Position numbers and translations under genes: made by a program. From a virus: DNA of 20,263 bases. The notes under the pieces are model-generated. The model worked only from the letters and a program-made list of their open reading frames with translations. It had not been told where the DNA came from and did not search any database. The DNA lies in IMG/VR virus record IMGVR_UViG_3300030331_000230, positions 1-20,263 of that record; one strand, given 5' to 3'. This document shows positions 6,621 through 13,251 of this stretch, one piece after another (the first letter of the stretch is position 1; every line of letters begins with the position of its first letter).

Positions 6621-7263
6621 CGTCTAATAAATCCATTAACTTCTTAATATTCTTTTTCATATTAGCAATAGAGAAAGCCTCAGCCTTACTGACCTGATAG
6701 TAAACTTCCTTGATCATCCTTTCATACGTCTTGATGCCATTATAATTTTCGATCCAATGTTCCACATCGTAATCTTGACCATTCTTCTCAACTTCATTAG
6801 CCCATTCTTCAGACTCATGATTTCTCCAATCTCCATGATGATCCTCTAGTTCTCGAGGACCGTGTGCTACAAAACAAAGATGTGCATCAATCTCTTTACA
6901 TAATGCAATCTCATTTAAATATCGACAGTCATCTACAATAATAAGATGCTCCCAGTGTTTCTTATCTTGTTTAATAAGATTAAATTCTCTATCTTGAAAA
7001 GATTCAAACTCTGTCTGCCAAGCTTTAATCCAGTGATCAGGATCTATTTCTCTAGCAGTTTCTCCCATTAGTTGACAATAAGATCTATACTCTTGAGGAT
7101 TATCTTCTTTAGTATAACCTTCAGCCTTTGCCCTATCTTTGATAGGCTTGGCGAAGGGCAGAAATACTGGCCTCAGACCGTCCGCAAATGCGAGCTCTGC
7201 AATCAGATTCGCAGCGTGGGTCTTCCCAACCCTTGCTTTGCCTGAGAACATAATAGTTTTCAT
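6592..7263 (-). CDS. Deoxynucleoside monophosphate kinase
   Basis: The 223-residue product has an N-terminal P-loop, GKARVGKT (8-15), and a LIIVDDCRYLNEI segment typical of the T4 gp1-like dNMP kinase family. The PFAKPIKDRAK segment (about 36-46) also fits. Such enzymes phosphorylate dNMPs to dNDPs, recycling nucleotides from degraded host DNA, which suits its place beside the exonuclease and polymerase. The ATG is well supported by AGGAG 7 nt upstream. The first 131 nt are shared out of frame with the previous gene and are much richer in GC (about 55%) than the flanks (about 35%). The C-terminus is acidic. Confidence 0.88.
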   Translation of the reverse strand: MKTIMFSGKARVGKTHAANLIAELAFADGLRPVFLPFAKPIKDRAKAEGYTKEDNPQEYRSYCQLMGETAREIDPDHWIKAWQTEFESFQDREFNLIKQDKKHWEHLIIVDDCRYLNEIALCKEIDAHLCFVAHGPRELEDHHGDWRNHESEEWANEVEKNGQDYDVEHWIENYNGIKTYERMIKEVYYQVSKAEAFSIANMKKNIKKLMDLLDDEETKDSSN

Positions 7264-7714
7264 TCTTCAACTCCTTGTAAAACTCAATAGGTTTATGATT
7301 ATATTTTACCATATATCCACTGCTTCGTAAAATTTCTTGTGCAAGAATTGTACACAATCTTGGCTTCCATCCTAAATAGTAGCCAGTCAATCGCCACCAT
7401 GCAGTTTCTAAAATACTACCCTGATAACCAGTGACTAGTTTACACAGTGTACTGTAAGTAAGATTAGTTTCACCAAATACATGACTGTACACAGGTGGCT
7501 CATACAACTCATTAAATTTATCTCTATCACATACTCTAGCTGAAAACTTATCACTAGTTACAACAGTATATTTGTTGCCACCAAACTCTAATACAAGATT
7601 GCAATGAGTAATTTGATACGGTGTCTTTGTAAACAAAGGCTTAGTTGTAAGCCATACCATGTTAGCAACTGGATCGTTTTTGAATTCATAAAAGTCTACA
7701 CTAATCAGTGACAT
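7133..7714 (-). CDS. Putative permuted papain-like (YiiX/NlpC-type) protein
   Basis: The 193-residue product contains YQITHCNLVLEFGGNKYTVV (about 33-52), with His37 in the usual H-x(2-3)-hydrophobic context. Later comes RLCTILAQEILRSSGYMVKY (119-138), with Cys121 in the C-T/S-x(3)-E-x-L context. His before Cys is the order seen in circularly permuted NlpC/P60 (YiiX/LRAT-like) proteins, so a thiol hydrolase or acyltransferase fold is inferred; no closer family is recognised. The last 43 residues (from about 151) run out of frame through the kinase gene's start, are rich in Arg, Cys and Ser, and look unlike the rest. The start overlaps the DNA polymerase end by 10 nt. Confidence 0.75.
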   Translation of the reverse strand: MSLISVDFYEFKNDPVANMVWLTTKPLFTKTPYQITHCNLVLEFGGNKYTVVTSDKFSARVCDRDKFNELYEPPVYSHVFGETNLTYSTLCKLVTGYQGSILETAWWRLTGYYLGWKPRLCTILAQEILRSSGYMVKYNHKPIEFYKELKNENYYVLRQSKGWEDPRCESDCRARICGRSEASISALRQAYQR

Positions 7715-9396
7715 TCTGACCAGTCCTTTCCGATTTGATACTCACCATCAATGGGCATCTTACAATCTAATTTTTCACCTGCCTCTAGTAGAGCCTGTAC
7801 ACCAAGCTTTCCTACTTCTTCTGCAATATCTTCTGGACATTCAAGCTGCCACTCATCATGCACTGTAGCCATAAACTTAACAGGCATGTCCTTGATCTTA
7901 CGTTCAAGAAGAACTTGTGCTACCTTCATAACAATAGCACCATCGCCTTGCAGTTGCACATTAAGTGCAGCGTGTTGTGATCGACATGGTACAAGCCTGC
8001 CATCTAACAGTTTAACTTTACCAGTACGATCTACATGTGCCTTGACATCATCAATAACTTTCTTCAAAGCTGGCAGACGAGTCAAGAACTTTTTCTTAAG
8101 AGCAGCACCAGCATTAGCATTCTTGCCAATAATCTTGCCAATCTTTACATTGCCAGCACCATACAAGAAACCATAGAAGAAAGTCTTAGCATCGTTTCTT
8201 GTTGGTAATCCAGCAGCATGTTGATTCTCAGAGTGAATGTCTCCCTCTAAGATAATCTTCGCATACGCTCCCTTATCATACTTAGCCATACGGGATGCAA
8301 GCATGCGTGCTTCAAGACCACTAGCATCAATACCGACTTGTACATTACCAGCGGAAGGTTTGAATAATGCTCGTGCTCTTTTGTCTCCTGATACCTGTTG
8401 CAGGTTTGGTTGCGATGCAGTCATACGACCAGTCACCGTACCCTGTGGGTTTACCATGCCGTGAATCTTACCATCACGGCTATGGTAAGCCCGTTTAATC
8501 CAGTCAGATACTTGACCCTGTAGCTTGATAGTATCAAAGTACTTGATAAGTACCTGAGCTTCTGGATACTTGAGTTCTCTAAGCACAGCTTCGTCAACCT
8601 TTGGATTACCCTTGTCGGTCAATGGGGGAACCCAACCATACTTGGCACTAAGCCGCTCCGCAATCTGTTTGCGGGAACCCGGGTTGAAGACTGTTACCTT
8701 ATCTTTAAGTCGCCGTCCTGTTTTCTCGGACCAACGTTCTTCAGTAATAGGTGGAAATGATTGTCTCATTTCATCTTCAATAGAAATCTTATTGTACTGC
8801 AACTCTTCTTCCAAATCGTATGCAGCATCAATGTCAAAGCAAAAGCCGTTAGCAATTTGATTAGCAATAATTCTTGTAACTTGCTGCTCAAGCCAAACAG
8901 ATTTGGAATTTGCATTAATAAACTCCTGTTGTGCTGCCCAAATTTTATGGGAAACTTCTACGTCTTGAATACAATACTCTAGCATTTCATCTGAGTATTC
9001 TTCCCAGCCACCTTGATAGTCTTGTTTATGACAGCCAAGATGTTGCCCCCAACACTGAAGCGAGTTACCACCCAGAGGATGATCACTACGCTCAGGGTAC
9101 ATCATTCGGGAGATAACGAGAGTATCTTGTTGCTCAGTGTGAATAGGACCGTAGAACCTTTCGAGCACAGGAATGTCATATATCGTAATGTTATGGCCAA
9201 TAAGACAGTCGGCATTGCGCAACACATCAACACCAGATCTAATATCCATACCAGTATAAGTTTTAATTTCATTTGTATCTACGTCCTTGATAACAAGGCA
9301 ATGAACCTGAGTTACCTCAGGTATTACATCGCCTTTTGTATTTAAATTAATTTCGTTTAAGCCGTTGGCTTCAATGTCTAGTACGAGTCGGTTCAT
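7705..9396 (-). CDS. DNA polymerase, family A with 3'-5' exonuclease domain
   Basis: This is the replicative polymerase. The exonuclease domain shows D7/E9 (VLDIEANG), D74 (HNITIYD) and Y141/D145 (YCIQDVE). The polymerase domain shows TGR (322-324), motif A GIDASGLEARM with D357, motif B R400-x3-K404-x3-Y408-GFLYG, and motif C VHDE with D514. Tyr408 aligns with T7 Tyr526 and E. coli Phe762, a residue class associated with virulent phages in published surveys. At 563 residues it is compact compared with T7 gp5 (704). A T7-size thioredoxin-binding loop is not evident, so the processivity factor may differ. It lies 16 nt downstream of the primase-helicase gene. Confidence 0.97.
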   Translation of the reverse strand: MNRLVLDIEANGLNEINLNTKGDVIPEVTQVHCLVIKDVDTNEIKTYTGMDIRSGVDVLRNADCLIGHNITIYDIPVLERFYGPIHTEQQDTLVISRMMYPERSDHPLGGNSLQCWGQHLGCHKQDYQGGWEEYSDEMLEYCIQDVEVSHKIWAAQQEFINANSKSVWLEQQVTRIIANQIANGFCFDIDAAYDLEEELQYNKISIEDEMRQSFPPITEERWSEKTGRRLKDKVTVFNPGSRKQIAERLSAKYGWVPPLTDKGNPKVDEAVLRELKYPEAQVLIKYFDTIKLQGQVSDWIKRAYHSRDGKIHGMVNPQGTVTGRMTASQPNLQQVSGDKRARALFKPSAGNVQVGIDASGLEARMLASRMAKYDKGAYAKIILEGDIHSENQHAAGLPTRNDAKTFFYGFLYGAGNVKIGKIIGKNANAGAALKKKFLTRLPALKKVIDDVKAHVDRTGKVKLLDGRLVPCRSQHAALNVQLQGDGAIVMKVAQVLLERKIKDMPVKFMATVHDEWQLECPEDIAEEVGKLGVQALLEAGEKLDCKMPIDGEYQIGKDWSECH

Positions 9397-9412
9397 GAGA
9401 CTCTTCCTCCTA

Positions 9413-11098
9413 TTAGTTAAACGTTACATTGCCTGCATCAGATTCCTGATACTCGACTTCCTCCAGTCTACCGCAGTTGTGATTGTAGTAGAGAGCTGAA
9501 GCTATACCACACTTACCAGTTAGGCGGTTCTTCAGAACACGAACTGTAGTTGTATTCTTGACCACCTCGTCTGGGTCTTGTCGGTTACGCTCCAATGCGA
9601 TAACAGTATTGGGTACAGAAGCAAGAGAGCCTGAGCCTCTAAGATCCTGCATGGTAATACGTTCGCCTTCTTCAAATGCCTTGCCATTCTTGACAAGCTG
9701 AGATACGATATGAATGTGTACACCAGTGCGTGACACAAGTGATCGCAACTCTTTCATAAGACTGTCAATCAACAGTCGTTCGTTATCATTCATAGACCCA
9801 AGCATACCAGTAGCGGCAGCAGTAATGTGGTCAAGAACAATAACCTCAATGCCAAGAGATACAGCCATGAACTCTAGGCGTTGCACAAGATTCTCTACAC
9901 CATTGTTACCAAGGTGGTCATAGATATAGAATCCAGTCTTGCTTAGTTTACCCAAGGCATCATGATACTCTGCATCATTGAATGTGTCAATCTCATTTGT
10001 TGACAGAACATTCTGACCCTCTTCTTCCATCAGCTTATGCATCAATCGTTCTGCACGGATAGATCGAACAGGCTTGTTGATAATCAAAGAGATAATATCT
10101 TCTATAGTTTCTTTGGGTGATTCTTCTAGCATGATAGCACCGCACTTGCGTCCTCGCTTGAGATGATCCCAAATGATTTCACGAATGATAGTAGACTTAC
10201 CTGAGCCAGTACCCGATGTCCAAAGAGTAATCTCTCCTGATCTTTGACCAATCAAGAACTTGTTCATGTTACCCCAAGGATAAGAGAACACACTCTGTTC
10301 TGTATCTTCATTAAGATTAATATTAGAGATGTGCAAGATTTCATCTGGGCTATAGTGCTGTGCATTCCACATAGCAGTCATAACTTCTTTACTCTTACCT
10401 GCAAGCAAGCAATCGTTTGGGTCGTTGAATGGCAGGTTAGCAATCTTGCACTTACCCGGAGGCAGTGTCTCAGCTACTCTCTTTGCTGCCTCTCGACCAG
10501 CTTCATCCTCATCAAACATAAGAATAACTTCATCATACGAGTTAACAAACTCCAAGTTATCTTTGATAGATTTCAAAGCACCTTGTGCTCCCGTTGGTAA
10601 TGAGACTACAGGCCAGCCGCCATTGATTTGGCAGACAGTCATCGCATCGACTTCACCCTCGGTAATGACAAGTTTCTTGCCACCCTTGGATGGCCACAGC
10701 CATTGTCCATACAACGGAAGGTTATGTGCTTTGCCTACCCATTTAAATTGCTTATCAGGACCACGCAACTTCTGAGCAATCAGCTCTCCATCTCTGTAGT
10801 AGTTAGCAATCTCTACATCTTTACCGTTCATGTTTGCAGATTGATAGTCAAACTTCTTAGTAACATCTTCTTTGATGCCACGATGAGAGAGAACTTGGCA
10901 AGCACCCCTGTAAGGTTTCCAATCTTCATCATAAACAGGTTCTGGTTTTATATCATGCATAGGTTTATCTCCTTCCCAATATCCACATGCGAAACAATAC
11001 TTGTGACCATCATCATAGATCGCAAGGTTGTCTCCTTTTGTATCACGACCCTGCCCCCTACACTGGGGACAGGGCTCGTGATGAGTACAAACACTCAT
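9413..11098 (-). CDS. Primase-helicase (T7 gp4-like)
   Basis: The 561-residue product matches T7 gp4 (566). An N-terminal zinc-binding domain with C10/C13 and C35/C38 (CPQC, CFAC) would read the primase recognition site. A TOPRIM core follows with TEGEVDA (E147) and FDEDEAG (D196). The C-terminal RecA-like DnaB-type helicase has Walker A SGTGSGKST (K301), a MLEES motif and a Walker B region IEVIVLDHIT. Further conserved segments are HIHIVSQL, DLRGSGSLASVPNTVIALER and VLKNRLTGKCG. It unwinds DNA and primes Okazaki fragments for the adjacent polymerase. All motifs are intact. It starts 2 nt after the PEP-CTERM gene. Confidence 0.97.
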   Translation of the reverse strand: MSVCTHHEPCPQCRGQGRDTKGDNLAIYDDGHKYCFACGYWEGDKPMHDIKPEPVYDEDWKPYRGACQVLSHRGIKEDVTKKFDYQSANMNGKDVEIANYYRDGELIAQKLRGPDKQFKWVGKAHNLPLYGQWLWPSKGGKKLVITEGEVDAMTVCQINGGWPVVSLPTGAQGALKSIKDNLEFVNSYDEVILMFDEDEAGREAAKRVAETLPPGKCKIANLPFNDPNDCLLAGKSKEVMTAMWNAQHYSPDEILHISNINLNEDTEQSVFSYPWGNMNKFLIGQRSGEITLWTSGTGSGKSTIIREIIWDHLKRGRKCGAIMLEESPKETIEDIISLIINKPVRSIRAERLMHKLMEEEGQNVLSTNEIDTFNDAEYHDALGKLSKTGFYIYDHLGNNGVENLVQRLEFMAVSLGIEVIVLDHITAAATGMLGSMNDNERLLIDSLMKELRSLVSRTGVHIHIVSQLVKNGKAFEEGERITMQDLRGSGSLASVPNTVIALERNRQDPDEVVKNTTTVRVLKNRLTGKCGIASALYYNHNCGRLEEVEYQESDAGNVTFN

Positions 11099-11100
11099 AC

Positions 11101-11544
11101 TTATTCCTTTCTATTTCTCCTACCAAGGCCAGCGAGCCCAAGCATAGCCAGAGCACCGGGGGCAGGAATTAAGTTTCCGTCAAACTGAGTACCAATGGTA
11201 GTGAAGAAGTCATAAGATCCTTCTTCTGCATTAAAGAGAACAGCTTGTTGAAACTCATAGCCATACGCTTCATCAGTAGTGTAGCTGTAGCTAACGGTTT
11301 CACCGGGACTAACTTCTACATTCCAAGTGACAGTATCATCAATAACAAGATCGAAGATAGCAATATCAGATGTTGCATCATTTGAGAATGTATAAACAAA
11401 CAGCTCTGAGTTTGCTTCTTCATCTAAGAAGTATGAAGCAACAAAGCTACCTGTCCACTGAAAATCTTCACCAGCATCACCTACATAGGTTTGCTCAGTA
11501 TAGTCTGGTCCTGCAAGACCAGCTAACAATAATTCTAATAACAT
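11101..11544 (-). CDS. PEP-CTERM-type exosortase substrate-like protein
   Basis: The 147-residue protein has a short hydrophobic N-terminus, LLELLLAGLAG (residues 2-12), without basic residues. A beta-rich Thr/Ser/acidic body of about 110 residues follows. The C-terminus is IPAPGALAMLGLAGLGRRNR (126-145). That tail is the tripartite PEP-CTERM signal: Pro-x-Pro, a Gly/Ala/Leu membrane helix and an Arg cluster, recognised by exosortase (EpsH/XrtA families) in Gram-negative bacteria. The body resembles secreted PEP-CTERM proteins in composition, with no enzyme motif. AGGAG lies 7 nt before the ATG. The gene sits between the tRNA/hairpin block and primase-helicase, a moron-like position. A surface role such as receptor masking or decoy substrate is inference. 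Confidence 0.87.
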   Translation of the reverse strand: MLLELLLAGLAGPDYTEQTYVGDAGEDFQWTGSFVASYFLDEEANSELFVYTFSNDATSDIAIFDLVIDDTVTWNVEVSPGETVSYSYTTDEAYGYEFQQAVLFNAEEGSYDFFTTIGTQFDGNLIPAPGALAMLGLAGLGRRNRKE

Positions 11545-11565
11545 ACGTTATCTCCTAAAATAAAT

Positions 11566-11591
11566 GTGCCACCCTACCGACTGGGTGACAC
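11566..11591 (-). terminator. Hairpin with T-rich tail after tRNA-Arg
   Basis: On the minus strand GTGTCACCC pairs with GGGTGGCAC (9 bp, one G-U pair) around an 8-nt loop, followed by ATTTATTTT. It begins 4 nt after the tRNA-Arg discriminator base and ends before the PEP-CTERM ribosome-binding site. The T-run is interrupted, so it may be a weak intrinsic terminator or a 3'-processing/stabilising stem for the tRNA transcript. Confidence 0.6.
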
Positions 11592-11595
11592 ATAA

Positions 11596-11669
11596 CGCTC
11601 TCGGCAAGACTCGAACTTGCAACCTACTGCTTAGAAGGCAGTTGCTCTATCCAATTGAGCTACGAAAGC
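11596..11669 (-). tRNA. tRNA-Arg (anticodon UCU)
   Basis: A full 74-nt cloverleaf folds. The acceptor GCTTTCG pairs with CGAGAGC (7 bp with one wobble) and the D stem is GCTC/GAGC. The anticodon stem ACTGC/GCAGT encloses loop CTTCTAA, giving anticodon UCU. The variable loop is AGGTT, the T stem GCAAG/CTTGC carries loop TTCGAGT, and the discriminator is G. No CCA is encoded. It reads AGA codons, which are typically rare in GC-rich hosts. Confidence 0.95.
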
Positions 11670-11672
11670 CAA

Positions 11673-11745
11673 TAGCTCCACCGGGACTCGAACCCGGACT
11701 GGATGGATTTTAAGTCCACTGCCTCTGCCATTGGGCTATGGAGCC
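11673..11745 (-). tRNA. tRNA-Leu (anticodon UAA), short variable loop
   Basis: A 73-nt cloverleaf folds. The acceptor GGCTCCA pairs with TGGAGCT (first pair G-U) and the D arm is GCC/GGC. The anticodon stem GTGGA/TCCAT encloses loop CTTAAAA, giving anticodon UAA, which reads UUA. The variable loop is only CCAGT, the T stem is CCGGG/CCCGG with loop TTCGAGT, and the discriminator is A. Bacterial leucine tRNAs normally carry a long variable arm, so this is an atypical class I form. A73 agrees with leucine identity. It lies 3 nt upstream of tRNA-Arg, and CCA is not encoded. Confidence 0.92.
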
Positions 11746-11750
11746 TGCGG

Positions 11751-11996
11751 TTAGTTGTCCCGCTTGTGCTCTGCCCATGCGACAAAGGTTTGTTCAACAC
11801 ATGAAATATTTGGCATAGCAAACTGCCGACCAATCCAATTACCATTGTGATCTTGTCCATCAATCTTTACAAGATAACCATTAGCAATCTTGTTAATATA
11901 AAGATCATTATCAACAGTATCAAACTGACACAGGTAAGCGGCAGCTTGAGTCACGCAGTCTTCAACACTGCATTTAGTTTCATTACAATCACTCAT
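11751..11996 (-). CDS. Hypothetical 81-residue protein
   Basis: ATG 11996 was chosen because AGGAG lies 7 nt upstream, and it overlaps the RusA gene end by 8 nt. The product begins MSDCNETKCSVEDCVTQAAA and later has YINKIANGYLVKIDGQDH and IGRQFAMPNISCVEQTFVAW. Five Cys, three of them in the first 14 residues, and two mixed alpha/beta segments suggest a small folded domain. No membrane segment is seen. It lies 5 nt upstream of tRNA-Leu on the same transcript. I do not recognise the family. Confidence 0.8.
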   Translation of the reverse strand: MSDCNETKCSVEDCVTQAAAYLCQFDTVDNDLYINKIANGYLVKIDGQDHNGNWIGRQFAMPNISCVEQTFVAWAEHKRDN

Positions 11997-12369
11997 TGGG
12001 TTTCTCCTTGTTAATTCCCAAAACAAAATATCCATTTGCATCTTCAGCCCACTGCTTTGTAGCGTATAGTTTAATTACTTGTGAGTCATCATCCCATAGT
12101 CTACCATTCATGACATCAAAGATAGCCTTTACAAAATTATCAATGTCCGCCTTTGGTGCATCTAATTTAGTAGTCTTTGGTCTGCCAATAAACAGTTCAA
12201 GATCTACAGTCAATGGACCAGACAGCGGTTCCCATTCTCCCAATACATCGTCTACAATCTCCGCTGCTTCGCGTCGAAAGTTTTTATAGGGTCCGGCAAA
12301 GTAGGCCCCGTGCTTTGACACACGAGGTCTACTAGCCGCAACAGGACTAATGGGAAAGGACCACTCCAT
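11989..12369 (-). CDS. RusA-type Holliday junction resolvase
   Basis: The 126-residue product matches RusA in length and sequence. It has an N-terminal SFPISPVAASRPRV segment and the catalytic region KADIDNFVKAIFDVMNGR (74-90) followed by LWDDDSQV. The conserved acidic residues D75, D77 and the D93-D95 cluster, together with K81, correspond to the RusA metal-binding site. The enzyme cuts branched DNA and would resolve recombination or replication junctions before packaging, taking the role T7 gives to gp3 endonuclease. Start and SSB stop overlap as TAATG, so the two are likely translated together. Confidence 0.94.
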   Translation of the reverse strand: MEWSFPISPVAASRPRVSKHGAYFAGPYKNFRREAAEIVDDVLGEWEPLSGPLTVDLELFIGRPKTTKLDAPKADIDNFVKAIFDVMNGRLWDDDSQVIKLYATKQWAEDANGYFVLGINKEKPNE

Positions 12370-12884
12370 TAGAACGGGGTGTCTTGAGTCTCAACCTCAG
12401 GAGCCATGGCTTCAGAGCCATCGAATCCTTCAGTCTTATCAAAGCCGCTGCTCTGCTGTTGTTCACCCTTCTCAATGATCTGGACACCATTTAAGAAGAA
12501 TGATACAGAGCCATCACGCTTGAGAAGCATAGGCTTAAGACGAAGCCGAACCTTGTCACCGCCCATAGGCACAGCCTTGGTAGGCTTGGTGTTAGCATCT
12601 ACACATGGGTAGATATCTTTCTTCTCTCCGCCATTCTCTGGTGGGTTAGTAAACAAGGTAGACTTGACCTTAAGGATCTGAGCATCTTCTTGTTCATACA
12701 TACCATTGATCTTCTTACCACCAAGGGCAGTTTGGATCTCACTGAGCTGCGTCTGAAGCTGATCGTCAACAACGACGCTTACGTTATGGTTGCCGGGAGC
12801 ACCAAACTTATCATCAGGACGATGCAGATGTGACCATTTCACATCTAGGGTGTGAGTGTTAAACACTTTAGTAGGATCATTCAT
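12369..12884 (-). CDS. Single-stranded DNA-binding protein (T7 gp2.5-like)
   Basis: The 171-residue protein fits phage gp2.5-type SSBs: an OB-fold-like body and an acidic C-terminal tail ending in Phe (APEVETQDTPF). In the T7 family such a tail contacts polymerase and helicase. The body includes segments such as VFNTHTLDVKWSHLHRPDDK and FGAPGNHNVSVVVDDQLQ, and later KVRLRLKPMLLKRDGSVSFF. It sits directly upstream of RusA and near the replication enzymes. It would coat single-stranded DNA and promote annealing. Assignment rests on size, tail and neighbourhood as well as resemblance, so it is strong but not absolute. Confidence 0.88.
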   Translation of the reverse strand: MNDPTKVFNTHTLDVKWSHLHRPDDKFGAPGNHNVSVVVDDQLQTQLSEIQTALGGKKINGMYEQEDAQILKVKSTLFTNPPENGGEKKDIYPCVDANTKPTKAVPMGGDKVRLRLKPMLLKRDGSVSFFLNGVQIIEKGEQQQSSGFDKTEGFDGSEAMAPEVETQDTPF

Positions 12885-12893
12885 ATGATTACC

Positions 12894-13007
12894 TCAATTC
12901 TTTCTGCCAGCCTTACGCTGACCATACTTGTTCTTATGTTGCCGACGAGTTCTTCCCGCCTTCTTCATACGGGCAACAATACTACTATCAATTTGATTCT
13001 TTGCCAT
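12894..13007 (-). CDS. 37-residue basic mini-protein
   Basis: This short gene encodes MAKNQIDSSIVARMKKAGRT followed by RRQHKNKYGQRKAGRKN. A GGAG ribosome-binding site lies 7 nt before ATG 13007, and the start overlaps the upstream gene end by 20 nt. The C-terminal two thirds is rich in Arg and Lys, suggesting nucleic-acid or RNA contact. It lies just before the SSB gene. I recall similar tiny basic proteins in related marine phages but cannot name a function. Confidence 0.72.
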   Translation of the reverse strand: MAKNQIDSSIVARMKKAGRTRRQHKNKYGQRKAGRKN

Positions 13008-13251
13008 TTAATTTCTCCATGGCTTCATTGAATTCTTGTTCGGATATTTTACCAAAAGCGAGCTTCCAACGCAAGTCTTCTTCAGCATAAGAAATATTTT
13101 TATTTCGTGGTGCTGATCCCTTGCCTTGTTCATTCATGTTAGTAGGATACCACTTGTTTTTATTTTTTCTACCAAATTTTACATCGCGGTCTTTATAACT
13201 ACGACTATTATTCTTAAACCATTTTTCTCTTAAGTCATCACGCAATGCCAT
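12988..13251 (-). CDS. Hypothetical 87-residue protein
   Basis: ATG 13251 is preferred because the product then begins MALRDDLREKWFKNNSRSYK and overlaps the phosphoesterase gene by only 14 nt. A start at 13296 is also open but lies deeper inside that gene. The ribosome-binding site is weak for 13251. The protein has a basic middle (DVKFGRKNKNKWYP) and a C-terminal helix (EEDLRWKLAFGKISEQEF). No catalytic motif or membrane segment is seen. It is encoded between the phosphoesterase and the 37-residue basic protein. Family not recognised. Confidence 0.78.
   Translation of the reverse strand: MALRDDLREKWFKNNSRSYKDRDVKFGRKNKNKWYPTNMNEQGKGSAPRNKNISYAEEDLRWKLAFGKISEQEFNEAMEKLNGKESN

Noticed and set aside
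7751-8176. A 141-codon plus-strand frame opposite DNA polymerase
   Set aside because: Shadow of the polymerase frame; Cys/Ser/Thr-rich low-quality sequence with no motif.
10244-11188. Several plus-strand frames opposite primase-helicase (up to 186 codons)
   Set aside because: Antisense shadows of a fully conserved gene, with no start-site support and no protein-like features.
11660-11863. A 67-codon minus-strand frame crossing the tRNA genes
   Set aside because: It reads through tRNA-Leu and into the 81-residue gene; the tRNA folds and that gene's ribosome-binding site explain the region better.
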